The notes: generated by a model from the letters alone, not told the origin. Shown: positions 1-8,646, counted from the first letter of the stretch. The stretch is 64,000 bases of DNA from Streptomyces sp. GSL17-111 (GCF_037911585.1 NZ_JBAJNS010000001.1:4759501-4823500), one strand, 5' to 3'. Numbers and translations: made by a program.

Positions 1-769
1 CCCCGGGGACGCCGAGCAGGACGCCGCACACCCCGAGGGCCACGGCCGCCACGAGGGCCGCCCGGCCGTGCTGGCGCCGCCGCATCAGGTCCGTGGGCCG
101 CGCCTGGAGCGAACACGCGTCGAACTCGGGGGACTCCAGCAGCGGACGGTCCCGGCTCCCGGCCGGCGCCTGGACGCCGTTCGCCTCGGTCAGCGCCTCC
201 TCGGGCGCGGCGACCCCCGCCGCGTCCAGGAGCCGGACCACGTCCCCGTCGCCGAGCCCTTCCAGACCGCGCAGGACGAAGGCCGCGCGGCCCGGCCCGC
301 TGACCGCCGAGAGGGCCTGTTCGAGGGCCACTTCGTCCGCGCCGCCCGCCCCGGGGAACAGCCGCAGACCGGCCACCTGCGGCAGCAGCGGACGCCGCCC
401 CGGCAGCCAGCCCAGCTCCCACCGGCCCAGCCGGGGCGGGCGCGGTGCCGTCAGCGCACCGCGCACCACGCGCATCCGCAGGTAGGCGTACTCGGTGTCG
501 GCGCCCGCGGCGGACGCGGAAGCCGGGCCGGGCCCTCGCTGCGCGGGCAGCGGCGGCTTCTCCTTGGCGGCCCGGCCGCGCGGCAGGGCGCTCTGCGCCA
601 GGGCGTGCGCGGTCAGCGATCTGCGGTGCCGACCGAGCGCGGGCGGCAGCAGCAGATAGCCGAGGCGCACCAACCGTGGGTAGTGCTCGACGAGCGCCGC
701 CTCGGCCCGCTCGACATCCACGGGACCGGCGGACGGGGACGGGGGAGAGGTCGCATCCTTCAGAGCCAC
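1..769 (-). CDS. Conserved membrane-anchored hypothetical protein (3' end outside window)
   Basis: This gene runs off the left edge, so its C-terminus is missing. I read it on the minus strand from a GTG at 769 (beginning VALKDATSPPSP). About 256 residues are visible: an Ala/Pro-rich start, a segment around EAALVEHYPRLVRLGYLLLP, a low-complexity linker, and near the break a hydrophobic stretch (RAALVAAVALGVCGVLL) after a basic MRRRQHGR patch, which looks like one membrane span with the N-terminal part in the cytoplasm. It follows the response regulator in the same direction after about 59 bases and may be cotranscribed. I recognise no catalytic motif. The start is uncertain because the frame stays open further upstream and the Shine-Dalgarno is weak. 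Confidence 0.6.
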   Translation of the reverse strand, partial: MALKDATSPPSPSAGPVDVERAEAALVEHYPRLVRLGYLLLPPALGRHRRSLTAHALAQSALPRGRAAKEKPPLPAQRGPGPASASAAGADTEYAYLRMRVVRGALTAPRPPRLGRWELGWLPGRRPLLPQVAGLRLFPGAGGADEVALEQALSAVSGPGRAAFVLRGLEGLGDGDVVRLLDAAGVAAPEEALTEANGVQAPAGSRDRPLLESPEFDACSLQARPTDLMRRRQHGRAALVAAVALGVCGVLLGVPG

Positions 770-828
770 GCTCAGCTGAACGAGCGAACCCCGTGTCGGT
801 CACGATGCCGCGTCGAGCGGGGCCGGTC

Positions 829-1470
829 TCAGCCCCGGTCGAGGTGCGCGAGGACGGCCAGCACACGCCGGTTGTCGTCGTCGGAGACCGGCAGGCCCAG
901 CTTCCCGAAGATGTTGGACGTGTGCTTCGCCACGGACCGCTCGGTGATGACCAGGCGCTCGGCTATGGCGGCGTTGGACCGGCCCTGGGCCATCAGCTCC
1001 ATGACCTCCCGCTCACGCGGCGTCAGCGTCTCCGTCGGACGGTCCCGTCTGGCCAACAGCTGCCGGATGACCTGCGGATCCATCGCGGTGCCCCCGGCCG
1101 CCACCCGGCGGACGGCCTCGACGAACTGCCCGGCGTCGAACACCCGGTCCTTGAGCAGGTAGCCCACGCCGCCGCTGCCGTCCGCCAGAAGTTCCCGCGC
1201 GTAGAGCTGCTCCACGTGCTGGGAGAGCACGAGCACCGGCATGCCCGGACGTTCCCGCCGCGCCGCGAGGGCGCACTGCAGCCCCTCGTCCGTGAACGAC
1301 GGCGGCAGCCGGACGTCCACGACGGCGACGTCCGGCCGCAGCTCGCGCAGTGCCCGGCTCAGATCGGGCCCGTTGTCCACGGCGGCGGCGATCTCGAAGT
1401 CGTACGCCTCCAGCAGCCGCACGAGTCCGTCGCGCAGCAGGAAGAGGTCTTCGGCGAGGACGACGCGCAA
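829..1470 (-). CDS. NarL/FixJ-type response regulator
   Basis: A 213-residue two-component response regulator. The receiver domain (about 1-120) has the acidic pair E7-D8, the phospho-acceptor D52 in VVDVRLPP, and a conserved lysine in YLLKDR. The C-terminal LuxR-type helix-turn-helix (about 148-195) begins LTPREREVMELMAQGRSN and carries the recognition region ITERSVAKHTSNIFGKL. The start is TTG at 1470 with GGAG a few bases upstream. It lies 48 bases after the histidine kinase gene in the same direction, so the two form a cognate pair. The regulon cannot be read from the sequence; glnII upstream and the membrane protein gene downstream are the nearest candidates. Confidence 0.92.
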   Translation of the reverse strand: MRVVLAEDLFLLRDGLVRLLEAYDFEIAAAVDNGPDLSRALRELRPDVAVVDVRLPPSFTDEGLQCALAARRERPGMPVLVLSQHVEQLYARELLADGSGGVGYLLKDRVFDAGQFVEAVRRVAAGGTAMDPQVIRQLLARRDRPTETLTPREREVMELMAQGRSNAAIAERLVITERSVAKHTSNIFGKLGLPVSDDDNRRVLAVLAHLDRG

Positions 1471-1518
1471 CGTGGCTCCGAGCGGGGCGAGGACAGAGGA
1501 GGTACGACCAGGGCGAAT

Positions 1519-2841
1519 CTATCGCGCCGGGGCACCGGGCGGCGGGGGAGCCGCCACCGGGCAGGGCACCTCCAGCACCACGCGCGTCGGCCCGCCCGGC
1601 GGGCTGCTGACGGCCAGCGTCCCGTCGAACTGGCCCAGCCGGCGCCGGACCCCGGCCAGCCCGGAGCCGCGCGCCGGGTCGGCCCCGCCCCGGCCGTCGT
1701 CGGTCACGGTCACCCGCAGTACACCGGTGCTCGTGCCCCCGTGCCGCAGGACGGCCCGCACCTCCGTGGCCTCCGCGTGCTTGGCCGCGTTCGTCAGGAC
1801 CTCGCTGACGGCGAAGTAGACGGCCGTCTCCATCGGTTCGGGCAGCCGCCCGGGCAACTCCACCTCCACGGTGACGGGGAGAGGCAGCCGCAGCGCGAGT
1901 GCCCGCACGGCGTCCCCCAGCCCGCGCTCGGCCAGCACCGGTGGGTGGATGCCGCGCACCAGGTCGCGCAGCTCGGTCAGCGCCTCGGCCGAGTTCTGCC
2001 GGACCTGGGCGAGCAGGGCCCTGGCCTGTTGCGGGTCCTGCTCGATCAGCGCCTCCACCGCGCCGAGGTTCATGCCCATCGCCACCAGCCGGGCCTGGGC
2101 GCCGTCGTGCAGGTCGCGTTCGATGCGGCGCAGTTCGGCGGCGGAGGAGTCGACCGCGTCGTGCCGGCTCTCCTGGAGGCGCTCCACCCGCCGGGCCAAT
2201 GCGGCCTTCCGCGTGGGTCGCAGGAGCGCGCGGGTCAGCCGGGCGTTGCAGCGCAGCAGCGCCGGGCCCCAGCGCAGGGACACCGCGACCCACCCGAGTC
2301 CGAGGGCCGCCGCGAGCAGCGCCGTCCCCTGCGAGTCCACGGGGACGAAGGCGTACCAGTACGTCCCGTCCTCCGTCGCGACGACGGGACGCCACAGCCC
2401 GACGCCGAGCAGCACGCCGAGGACCCCGTTCAGCAGCAGCGCGGCGGGAAGGACGGCGGTGAGGAACCCGGCCGTCATGTCCACGAGCAGCCACTGGAGG
2501 TCGCGCCAGGTGGCCGGATCCCGCAGCAGGGCCACGCACGGCCCCACCCGGCCGGTGAGCCCGGTGCCGCGCTCCGGCTCCGGTGGGTGGGGAAGCGGCC
2601 GGTACGGGGACGCGACGGGCACCCCGCCCCACGCCACGGCCCCCGCGCGCCGCCGGTCGGCGTACGCCCGCAGGGTGCGGACCAGCACCGGGGTCGTCAC
2701 CAGGCCGATCCCGAGGGGAATGAGCGCCAGGGAGACGGCCGTCGCCGCGAAGAGGAACGCTCCCGCGACGACGCCGGAGACCGCCAGCCAGCCCCCGCGT
2801 ACCGCCACGACCACGGCCTCGCCGACGTGTCCTGCCCGCAT
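1519..2841 (-). CDS. NarL-family sensor histidine kinase
   Basis: A 440-residue membrane sensor kinase. The N-terminal half has four hydrophobic segments (about residues 14-60 and 115-190) separated by a Pro-rich loop, the arrangement of the putative-sensor family found in Streptomyces NarL-type kinases. The dimerisation and phospho-acceptor helix has His245 in ERDLHDGAQARL, followed by LRDLVRGIHPPVL and an HATPase domain with the N-box VSEVLTNAAKHA and the G-box DDGRGGA and GSGLAGVRRR. The ATG start is preceded by a purine-rich AAGGGGGACGGGG. Its partner is the downstream response regulator. The promoter region is occupied by a strong inverted repeat. Confidence 0.92.
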   Translation of the reverse strand: MRAGHVGEAVVVAVRGGWLAVSGVVAGAFLFAATAVSLALIPLGIGLVTTPVLVRTLRAYADRRRAGAVAWGGVPVASPYRPLPHPPEPERGTGLTGRVGPCVALLRDPATWRDLQWLLVDMTAGFLTAVLPAALLLNGVLGVLLGVGLWRPVVATEDGTYWYAFVPVDSQGTALLAAALGLGWVAVSLRWGPALLRCNARLTRALLRPTRKAALARRVERLQESRHDAVDSSAAELRRIERDLHDGAQARLVAMGMNLGAVEALIEQDPQQARALLAQVRQNSAEALTELRDLVRGIHPPVLAERGLGDAVRALALRLPLPVTVEVELPGRLPEPMETAVYFAVSEVLTNAAKHAEATEVRAVLRHGGTSTGVLRVTVTDDGRGGADPARGSGLAGVRRRLGQFDGTLAVSSPPGGPTRVVLEVPCPVAAPPPPGAPAR

Positions 2842-2872
2842 CCCCGTCCCCCTTCGTCACCGTGGCGCTCCT

Positions 2873-2926
2873 GTCGTTGTGGGAGCCGCCCACGTCCCAG
2901 TCTGGGCGGGCGGCTCCCACGACGAC
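2873..2926. repeat. 19-bp inverted repeat upstream of the histidine kinase gene
   Basis: Left arm 2873-2891 pairs with right arm 2908-2926 over 19 positions with one G-T wobble, leaving a 16-base loop. It lies 32 bases upstream of the kinase ATG and downstream of glnII, so it could end glnII transcription, act as an operator on the kinase promoter, or both. It is the first of three consecutive hairpins in this 288-base gap. Confidence 0.75.
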
Positions 2927-2940
2927 ATGGGCCCACGTCC

Positions 2941-2976
2941 CCGGCCCGGGGTGTAGCTGACACCACCCCGGGCCGG
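2941..2976. terminator. 13-bp perfect hairpin
   Basis: CCGGCCCGGGGTG (2941-2953) is followed by its exact reverse complement at 2964-2976 with a 10-base loop. An alternative inner pairing GGTGT/ACACC also exists at 2950-2964. It is the middle hairpin between glnII and the kinase gene and is probably part of a tandem terminator for glnII. Confidence 0.65.
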
Positions 2977-3002
2977 CCTCGGTGCCTCGGTGACAAAAAC
3001 CC

Positions 3003-3035
3003 GCACGGGCGGGGGGAGAAACGTCCCGCCCGTGC
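3003..3035. terminator. Terminator hairpin downstream of glnII
   Basis: GCACGGGCGGG (3003-3013) pairs perfectly with CCCGCCCGTGC (3025-3035), with an 11-base loop containing AGAAA. It is the hairpin closest to the glnII stop codon and probably its primary terminator. No U-tract follows, which is usual in Streptomyces. Confidence 0.7.
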
Positions 3036-3129
3036 CATGATGCCGGACCACGGCACGGTGGCGCCGAGCCCCTCCCCAGCTCGGCGCCGCGCCGCCGCCC
3101 CCCCCCGGAGGGCCGTGGCCTCGTGCGGC

Positions 3130-4149
3130 TCAGACGAGGTCCAGCGCCTCCAGCTCCGCGCAGCAGGTCTCCACCAGCAGCCGCGTGACGACGTACGGGT
3201 CGATGTTGGCGTTCGGGCGGCGGTCCTCGATGTAGCCCTTCTTGTCCACCTCGACCTGCCACGGGATGCGCACCGAGGCGCCCCGGTCGGAGACGCCGTA
3301 GCTGTACTCGCTCCAGGGGGCCGTCTCGTGGGCGCCGGTCAGCCGCGCCTCGACGCCCGCGCCGTACTGGCGGATGTGCTCGGCGGGCTTGTCGCCCTTG
3401 CCCAGGGCCTCGCAGGCGGCGACGATCGCGTCGTAGCCCTCGCGCATGGCCCGGGTGGAGAAGTTGGTGTGGGCCCCGGCGCCGTTCCAGTCGCCCTTGG
3501 CCGGCTTGGGGTCGAGCGTCGCGGAGACGCCGTGGTCCTCGGCCGTGCGGTACAGCAGCCAGCGGGCGACCCACAGCTGGTCGGAGACCTCCAGCGGCGA
3601 GAGCGGGCCGACCTGGAACTCCCACTGCCCCGGCATCACCTCGGCGTTGATGCCGCTGATGCCCAGCCCTGCGGCCAGGCAGTTGTCCAGGTGCCGCTCG
3701 ACGATCTCGCGGCCGAAGATCTCGTCCGCGCCGACACCGCAGTAGTAGCCCCCCTGCGGAGCGGGGAAGCCGCCCTCGGGGAAGCCGAGCGGGCGGGCGC
3801 CGTCGAAGAAGGTGTACTCCTGCTCGATGCCGAAGACCGGCTCCTGCGCGGCGTACTTCTCGGCGAGCGGGCGCAGCAGGGCCCGGGTGTTCGAGGAGTG
3901 CGGCCGGTCGTCGGTCGTGAAGACCTCGCACAGCACGAGCCGGTGCGCGCCGCCGCGGATCGGGTCCGGATAGGAGGCGACGGGCTTGAGCACGAGGTCG
4001 GACGCGTGCCCCTCCGCCTGGCTGGTGCTGGAGCCGTCGAAGCCCCACACCGGCGGCTCGGCGCCGTCGGCGAGGATCTTCGTCTTGGACCGCAGCTTGG
4101 CGGTCGGCTCGGTGCCGTCGATCCAGATGTACTCGGCCTTGTAGCTCAC
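3130..4149 (-). CDS. glnII: Type II (eukaryotic-like) glutamine synthetase
   Basis: A 339-residue cytoplasmic enzyme that makes glutamine from glutamate, ammonia and ATP. The length fits GSII. Motifs in order: YIWIDGT near the N-terminus, GFDGSSTSQA, the metal-binding FGIEQEYTFF, INAEVMPGQWEFQVG, the ATP-site NGAGAHTNFST, and PNANIDPYVVTRLL near the end. Unlike type I enzymes it has no adenylylation tyrosine loop. I placed the start at GTG 4149 (VSYKAEYIWIDG) because an AGGA lies about ten bases upstream and family alignments begin here; longer readings would run through the promoter. A four-unit GlnR box lies 63 bases upstream. The next gene upstream is divergent. Confidence 0.96.
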   Translation of the reverse strand: MSYKAEYIWIDGTEPTAKLRSKTKILADGAEPPVWGFDGSSTSQAEGHASDLVLKPVASYPDPIRGGAHRLVLCEVFTTDDRPHSSNTRALLRPLAEKYAAQEPVFGIEQEYTFFDGARPLGFPEGGFPAPQGGYYCGVGADEIFGREIVERHLDNCLAAGLGISGINAEVMPGQWEFQVGPLSPLEVSDQLWVARWLLYRTAEDHGVSATLDPKPAKGDWNGAGAHTNFSTRAMREGYDAIVAACEALGKGDKPAEHIRQYGAGVEARLTGAHETAPWSEYSYGVSDRGASVRIPWQVEVDKKGYIEDRRPNANIDPYVVTRLLVETCCAELEALDLV

Positions 4150-4211
4150 GTGACGGTGTCCTTCGGCAGCTCGGGGCGGATGTCGCGCTGCCGTCACTGT
4201 CGGCGGGAGCG

Positions 4212-4249
4212 GTTTCCCGGCAGTTGCCCGGCTGTTAAGCGGCTGTGAC
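4212..4249 (-). promoter_or_regulatory. GlnR box of glnII
   Basis: On the minus strand the site reads GTCAC-N6-TTAAC-N6-GCAAC-N6-GAAAC: four pentamers at exact 11-base periodicity. This matches the known Streptomyces GlnR operator architecture (gTnAc-n6-GaAAc repeated twice). It implies direct nitrogen control of glnII by GlnR. Confidence 0.85.
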
Positions 4250-4347
4250 ATCGCTCTCCGGGACACCACGAGCGGGACTGGAGGTCCGTGGGAGGGACAC
4301 CCCCTTAGTCTGGGCCTGTACCGCGCATCCCATGGGAGGTCTCCACC

Positions 4348-4734
4348 GTGCCGCAGATCACCGTCGACTACGCGGCGCCGCTCGCCGCGGCCTTCGACCG
4401 CGCCGCGTTCGGCAAGGAGCTGCACGCCGTCACCGAGGACGCCATCGGTGCTTCGGTCGCCGCCTGCAAGACGCGCTTCCGCCGCATCGAGGAGTGCGTC
4501 ATCGCCGACGGGGACGGGGAGGTCGACATGGTCCACATCGAGGTCGCCGTCCTCTCCGGCCGCACCCAGGAGGCGAAGACGGAGCTGGCCCGCTCCGTCA
4601 TGGACCTGGCCCGCAAGCGGATCGGTCCCGCCGCGGGCCGCCGCCTGGACCTCTCCGTCCACATCACCGACATGGACCGGCAGGCGTACGTCGCCCACCA
4701 GGAGGACGCCCGCGAGAAGGGGGTGCTCGCGTGA
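4348..4734 (+). CDS. 5-carboxymethyl-2-hydroxymuconate isomerase-like protein
   Basis: A 128-residue protein resembling the CHMI branch of the tautomerase superfamily. The start is GTG at 4348, read as MPQITVDYAAPL; in this superfamily Pro2, exposed after Met removal, is the usual catalytic base, and Pro2 is present. Other visible segments are FRRIEECVIADG, the strand DMVHIEVAVLSGR, and a C-terminal DLSVHITDMDRQAY. The family isomerises unsaturated keto acids in homoprotocatechuate breakdown, but no other gene of that pathway is here, so the substrate is open. Its stop overlaps the start of the next gene (GTGA), which indicates an operon with the oxidoreductase. It is divergent from glnII. 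Confidence 0.82.
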   Translation: MPQITVDYAAPLAAAFDRAAFGKELHAVTEDAIGASVAACKTRFRRIEECVIADGDGEVDMVHIEVAVLSGRTQEAKTELARSVMDLARKRIGPAAGRRLDLSVHITDMDRQAYVAHQEDAREKGVLA

Positions 4735-5609
4735 GGTTCGGTCTCCTGGGCACCGGGACGTGGGCCGAGAACACCCACGGTCTCGCCCTCGCCGCCCATC
4801 CGCACGCCGAGCTGGCCGGGGTGTGGGGGCGCCGTCCCGAGGCCGCCGCCGCGCTGGCCGAACGCCACGGCACCCGCCCCTACACCGACGTCGACGCCCT
4901 GTTCGCCGACTGCGACGCCGTCGCCGTCGCCCTGCCGCCCGACGTCCAGGCGGGGCTCGCCGTCCGTGCCGCGGCGGCGGGCAAGCACCTGCTGCTCGAC
5001 AAGCCGCTGGCCACCACGGTGCCCGGGGCCCGGCAGGTCGCCGACGCCGTGCGGCGGGCCGGGGTGCGCTCCGTGGTGTTCTTCACCCTCCGCTTCGCCC
5101 CGACCTCCGCCCGCTGGATAGCCGAACAGCGCGTCACCGGCGACTGGTTCACCGGCCGCGCCGACTGGTACTCGCCCGTCTTCGGCGGCGCCGACAGCCC
5201 CTACACCGCCTCACCGTGGCGGCGCGAGAAGGGCGCGCTGTGGGACGTCGGCCCGCACGCCCTGTCGGTGCTGACCGCCGTGCTCGGCGACGTCGACCCG
5301 GACGACCCGGGCGCCGTCACCGCCGCGCGCGGCCCCGGGGACACCGTCCACCTGGCGCTGCGGCACACGGGCGGCGCCTCCAGCACCGTGACCGTCACCC
5401 ACTCCGTGCCCCCGGCCGCCGCCGGGGTCGTCGCCGAACTGCGGGGGACGTCCGGCGTCGTCTCCCTGCCGGAGCGGGACGAACCGGCCCCTGTCGCCTT
5501 CGCCGCCGCCGTGGACGCACTCCTCGCGGACGAGCCGCACCCCTGCGACGCCGCGTACGCGCTGCGCGTCACGGAGATCCTCGCCGCCGCCGAGGCCCGG
5601 CTGCGGTGA
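4731..5609 (+). CDS. Gfo/Idh/MocA-family oxidoreductase
   Basis: A 292-residue NAD(P)-dependent oxidoreductase. The N-terminal Rossmann fold begins FGLLGTGTWAENTHG, followed by GVWGRRPEAAAALAE; the signature EKP-type motif appears as LLLDKPLATTV around residue 90, and the C-terminal substrate domain contains WRREKGALWDVGPHAL, the usual catalytic region with a D..H pair. GTG 4731 overlaps the preceding stop codon, which fixes the start and shows translational coupling. The family acts on sugars, inositols or related polyols; the substrate cannot be assigned here, and pairing with a tautomerase-like protein gives no clear pathway. Confidence 0.88.
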   Translation: MRFGLLGTGTWAENTHGLALAAHPHAELAGVWGRRPEAAAALAERHGTRPYTDVDALFADCDAVAVALPPDVQAGLAVRAAAAGKHLLLDKPLATTVPGARQVADAVRRAGVRSVVFFTLRFAPTSARWIAEQRVTGDWFTGRADWYSPVFGGADSPYTASPWRREKGALWDVGPHALSVLTAVLGDVDPDDPGAVTAARGPGDTVHLALRHTGGASSTVTVTHSVPPAAAGVVAELRGTSGVVSLPERDEPAPVAFAAAVDALLADEPHPCDAAYALRVTEILAAAEARLR

Positions 5610-5638
5610 CCGCCGGGCCCGGCGGGCTCAGTACGTCA

Positions 5639-6706
5639 TCAGTACGTCACCGTGATCCGCCGGGCCGGGCCGTCCACGCGGATCGTCCCGCCGTAGGGCA
5701 GCACCTGCTGCGGGTCCGTGTGGCCGAAGTCCACGTCGAAGACCGCCATCGTCTCCGGCGCGTACTCCCGCAGGGCCCGCAGCACCGCCGCCCGCTGCTC
5801 CGCGCGGTAGGCGGCGCGCGCGGCGTCCTCGCGCTGGTCGAAGACCGACGCCGTGCGTGCCCGGGCCATCAGCAGCGCGGGGAAGCGGCGCAGCAGCCCG
5901 CGCTCGCCCAGCGCGCGCAGCGTCCGGTAGACATCCTCGGCGCGCGGCAGCTCCTCGGAGGTCTCCAGGAACAGCACCCGGCCGTCGTAGCGCTCCGGTG
6001 GCTCCGTCTCCCGGTCGGCCATCAGCAGCCAGGCCAGGATCTCCAGGCAGCCGCCCCAGCCCCGGCCCTCCACCACGCGGTGCGGCTCGTGCCACCACCA
6101 GCCGCCGCACGGGTCCATGCGCGGCTCGGCGGCGAACGTCGCGGGGTCGTCCCACGGGGTGTTCACGTCCCCGTACACCGGCGACTCGCGCAGCTCGAAC
6201 GGGCCCGAGGTGAACAGCGCCGCCCGCAGGGAACGGCTGGTCAGCTCGCTCATCCGCCCCGGCCGGCCGAACTCCACCATCACGCTGCCGCCGTGGTAGC
6301 CGACGACGCCCGCCGACCGGCTGAGCCACGCCAGCAGGTTCGTGTTGTCGCTGTAGCCGAAGAACGGCTTCGGGTGCGCCCGCACCAACGCGGCGTCCAG
6401 GTGGGGCAGGACGGTGATCTGGTCGTCGCCCCCGATGGTGGCGATCAGCGCCTTCACCGTCGGGTCCGTGAACGCCGCGTGCAGCTCCGCCGCCCGCTCC
6501 GCCGGCCCGAGGCCCGCCGCCCGGCTGCCCGGGTACTCGACGACGTCGAGGTCGAACTCCTCGCGCAGCCGCCGCAGTCCGAGCTCGTAGGGCAGCGGGA
6601 ACGTTTCTCCGAGCCCGCCGGAGGGCGAGACCACCGCGACGCGGTCCCCGGGCCGGGGTTTGGGCGGGTACACCGGCTCCGTCGCCGGTTCCACTGAGGC
6701 AACCAT
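5639..6706 (-). CDS. LD-carboxypeptidase, S66 family (MccF-like)
   Basis: A 355-residue serine peptidase of family S66, which cleaves LD bonds of murein tetrapeptides or detoxifies microcin C-like compounds (MccF branch). Visible family features are PGDRVAVVSPSGG at the N-terminus, ALIATIGGDDQITVLPHLD, the nucleophile serine in FFGYSDNTNL, a later catalytic Glu in RVLFLETSEE, and the histidine in DFGHTDPQQVLPYGG. The MccF-like length and the WWWHEP insertion favour the MccF subgroup. The ATG at 6706 is only about seven bases from a TAGCGT hexamer, so the mRNA is probably leaderless. An 11-base tandem duplication (TCAGTACGTCA) covers the stop codon. Confidence 0.88.
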   Translation of the reverse strand: MVASVEPATEPVYPPKPRPGDRVAVVSPSGGLGETFPLPYELGLRRLREEFDLDVVEYPGSRAAGLGPAERAAELHAAFTDPTVKALIATIGGDDQITVLPHLDAALVRAHPKPFFGYSDNTNLLAWLSRSAGVVGYHGGSVMVEFGRPGRMSELTSRSLRAALFTSGPFELRESPVYGDVNTPWDDPATFAAEPRMDPCGGWWWHEPHRVVEGRGWGGCLEILAWLLMADRETEPPERYDGRVLFLETSEELPRAEDVYRTLRALGERGLLRRFPALLMARARTASVFDQREDAARAAYRAEQRAAVLRALREYAPETMAVFDVDFGHTDPQQVLPYGGTIRVDGPARRITVTY

Positions 6707-6785
6707 CCCCGCACGCTAGCCGTCGGCCCCGCGCGGCGTCACCCGGATAGCGGGGCCGGGGCGGTGGCCGGTCCCCGCGCGACGA

Positions 6786-6816
6786 CGCCCGGCCGGGTGC
6801 GACACCCGGCCGGGCG
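6786..6816. terminator. Terminator hairpin after the NsdA-like gene
   Basis: A 14-bp perfect stem (CGCCCGGCCGGGTG at 6786-6799 and its complement at 6803-6816) with a 3-base CGA loop. It lies just beyond the stop codon of the NsdA-like regulator. Confidence 0.75.
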
Positions 6817-6822
6817 CGGGCG

Positions 6823-8415
6823 TCAGCCCAGGGCCGCGACGCGCTCGCGGTACCCCCGTGCGGCCGCCGTGTCCCGGTAGGGCTCCAGCCGCCGTTCGAA
6901 GTCCCGCACGTACTCGTGGGCCCGCACCGAGCGCAGCTCGAAGGCCCCGCGCGCCGCCTCCGCGGCGAGCTCGCACGCCCGCTCGAGCTCGCCCAGACCC
7001 AGGCGCGCCGTGGCCAGCACGATCCGGCCGAGCACCGTGCCACGCCCCTGCCCCTCACCGCGCAGCCGCAGGGCCCGCTCGGCGTGCTCGGCGGCCGTCC
7101 GGTACTGCTGGAGGTCCCGGTGGCAGTGGCCCGACTCATCGGCGAAGCGGGCCTCGTCGAAGGCCCGTGTCCAATGCCCCTCGCCTTCGTCCCGGTCGTC
7201 CCGCCCCACCGTCTCCAGGGCACGCTCCGCACGGGTCAGCGCCGCCGCTGCCGACCGTGCCTCGCCCAGCAGGGCGTGCCCGCGCGCCTCGACCGCGTGC
7301 AGCAGACCCTGCACGGCGGCCGGCCCGCCCGGACCCAGACCCTGCTGCGCGACCCGAGCCAGCTGCACCGCTTCCCGGCCGTGCCCCAGGTAGACCGCCT
7401 GCGCGCTCATCGTCGCCAGCACGTACGCGCCGTACGCCCGGTCCCCGGCCGCCTGCGAGAGCCGCAGGGCCTGCACGTAGTACCGCTGCGCCAGCCCGTG
7501 CGCGGCGACGTCGTACGCCGTCCAGCCCGCCAGCCGCGTCAGGTCGGCCGCCGCCGCGAACAGCCGCCGACCGAGCGCGTCCCCGAAGGTGCCGCGCAGC
7601 ATCGGCTCGGCCTCGTGCTCCAGGTACCGCACCAGCGCCTGCCGGGCGTGGCCGCCGCCGTGCGCCTCGTCCAGCGAGTGGAACAGCTCCGCGACGGAGC
7701 GCAGCGCCGTCACGTCACCGGGGGTGACCCGCTGGCCCGGGCAGCGTTCCACCAGCTCCGGCCGCTCCGCCCGCTCCGCGCGCTCCGCGTGCGGCACCCG
7801 GCCGCCCGGCGGTCCGCCGCCGAGCGGTCCGCCGCCGGGTCCGCCGGCGAGCGGCCCGACCCGGCTGCCCTGCACGGGGACGCGGGCGGGTGGCGGTTGC
7901 GGGGCGGGCTCCCCGCGTCCCACCCGGTCGTCGGGGCGGCCGATCAGCCAGTCCCGGCTCGGCACGACGAGGCCGGCCGGGGTGAACGCGATCTTCCGTA
8001 GCTCGCGATGGCTGCCGGCGTCCTTGCGCCACAGGCCGCTCACGATGTCCACGGCCTCCGCGCTCGTCGCCGCGAACTCCAGCCCGGCGTAGACCGGGGC
8101 GCACGGATCGAGGCCGAGGTCCTGGGCCGACAGGCGGCGGCCCAGCCGTCGGGTGAAGACTTCGGCGATCAGGGCGGGTGTCGTGCCGCGCGGTTGCTGT
8201 CCGCGCAGCCACCGGGTGACGGACGTCTTGTCGTAGCGCAGGTCGAGCCCGTGTTCCAGGCCCAGCTGGTCCACCCGCCGGGCGAGGCCGGCGTTGGAGA
8301 ATCCGGCCTCGGCGATGAGCGCGGCGAGCTGCCGGTTGTGGGTGCGCTGCGGGGACGGTCGGGTCCCGGGTGGTTCCGTCGGCATAGGCTGTGCTGTCTC
8401 CTGCCCCTCGGTCAT
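6823..8415 (-). CDS. NsdA-like TPR regulatory protein
   Basis: A 530-residue cytoplasmic protein resembling the Streptomyces NsdA family (known for repressing antibiotic production and differentiation). An N-terminal helix-turn-helix-like region (about 30-95; LAALIAEAGFSNAGLARRVDQ, KTSVTRWLRGQQP) is followed by a conserved region (SAQDLGLDP, VSGLWRKDAG), a Gly/Pro-rich linker at about 165-215, and a C-terminal all-helical TPR-like half (about 240-530). The ATG at 8415 is the longest reading; a second ATG at residue 11 (MPTEPPGTRP) could be the true start. It is divergent from lipB. The target in this strain is unknown. Confidence 0.75.
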   Translation of the reverse strand: MTEGQETAQPMPTEPPGTRPSPQRTHNRQLAALIAEAGFSNAGLARRVDQLGLEHGLDLRYDKTSVTRWLRGQQPRGTTPALIAEVFTRRLGRRLSAQDLGLDPCAPVYAGLEFAATSAEAVDIVSGLWRKDAGSHRELRKIAFTPAGLVVPSRDWLIGRPDDRVGRGEPAPQPPPARVPVQGSRVGPLAGGPGGGPLGGGPPGGRVPHAERAERAERPELVERCPGQRVTPGDVTALRSVAELFHSLDEAHGGGHARQALVRYLEHEAEPMLRGTFGDALGRRLFAAAADLTRLAGWTAYDVAAHGLAQRYYVQALRLSQAAGDRAYGAYVLATMSAQAVYLGHGREAVQLARVAQQGLGPGGPAAVQGLLHAVEARGHALLGEARSAAAALTRAERALETVGRDDRDEGEGHWTRAFDEARFADESGHCHRDLQQYRTAAEHAERALRLRGEGQGRGTVLGRIVLATARLGLGELERACELAAEAARGAFELRSVRAHEYVRDFERRLEPYRDTAAARGYRERVAALG

Positions 8416-8646
8416 GTGGGGACGCCTGGGCGCCCTGCGGAACGGGCGTGAACTTAGCCCTCTGAACAGGGCTTATGGAGGGTGACCTCCGGTATTCATC
8501 CATACGTGTGAGGAAGGAACGGTTCCGTGCAGCCCGGGCACCGCCGTCCCCCGTTCGGGTGCCGCCGTAGAGTGAGGGGGCGGGCGCGTCGGGGCCGCCG
8601 GGCGGGAACGTCGCGAACGTCGAGAAAGTCGAGAAGGGAAGCTGCC

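Noticed and set aside
1013..4048. A 1011-codon open frame on the minus strand across the kinase and glnII genes
   Set aside because: It is a GC-skew shadow: it overlaps three recognisable genes in other frames and has an Arg/Gly/Pro-rich composition without any domain.
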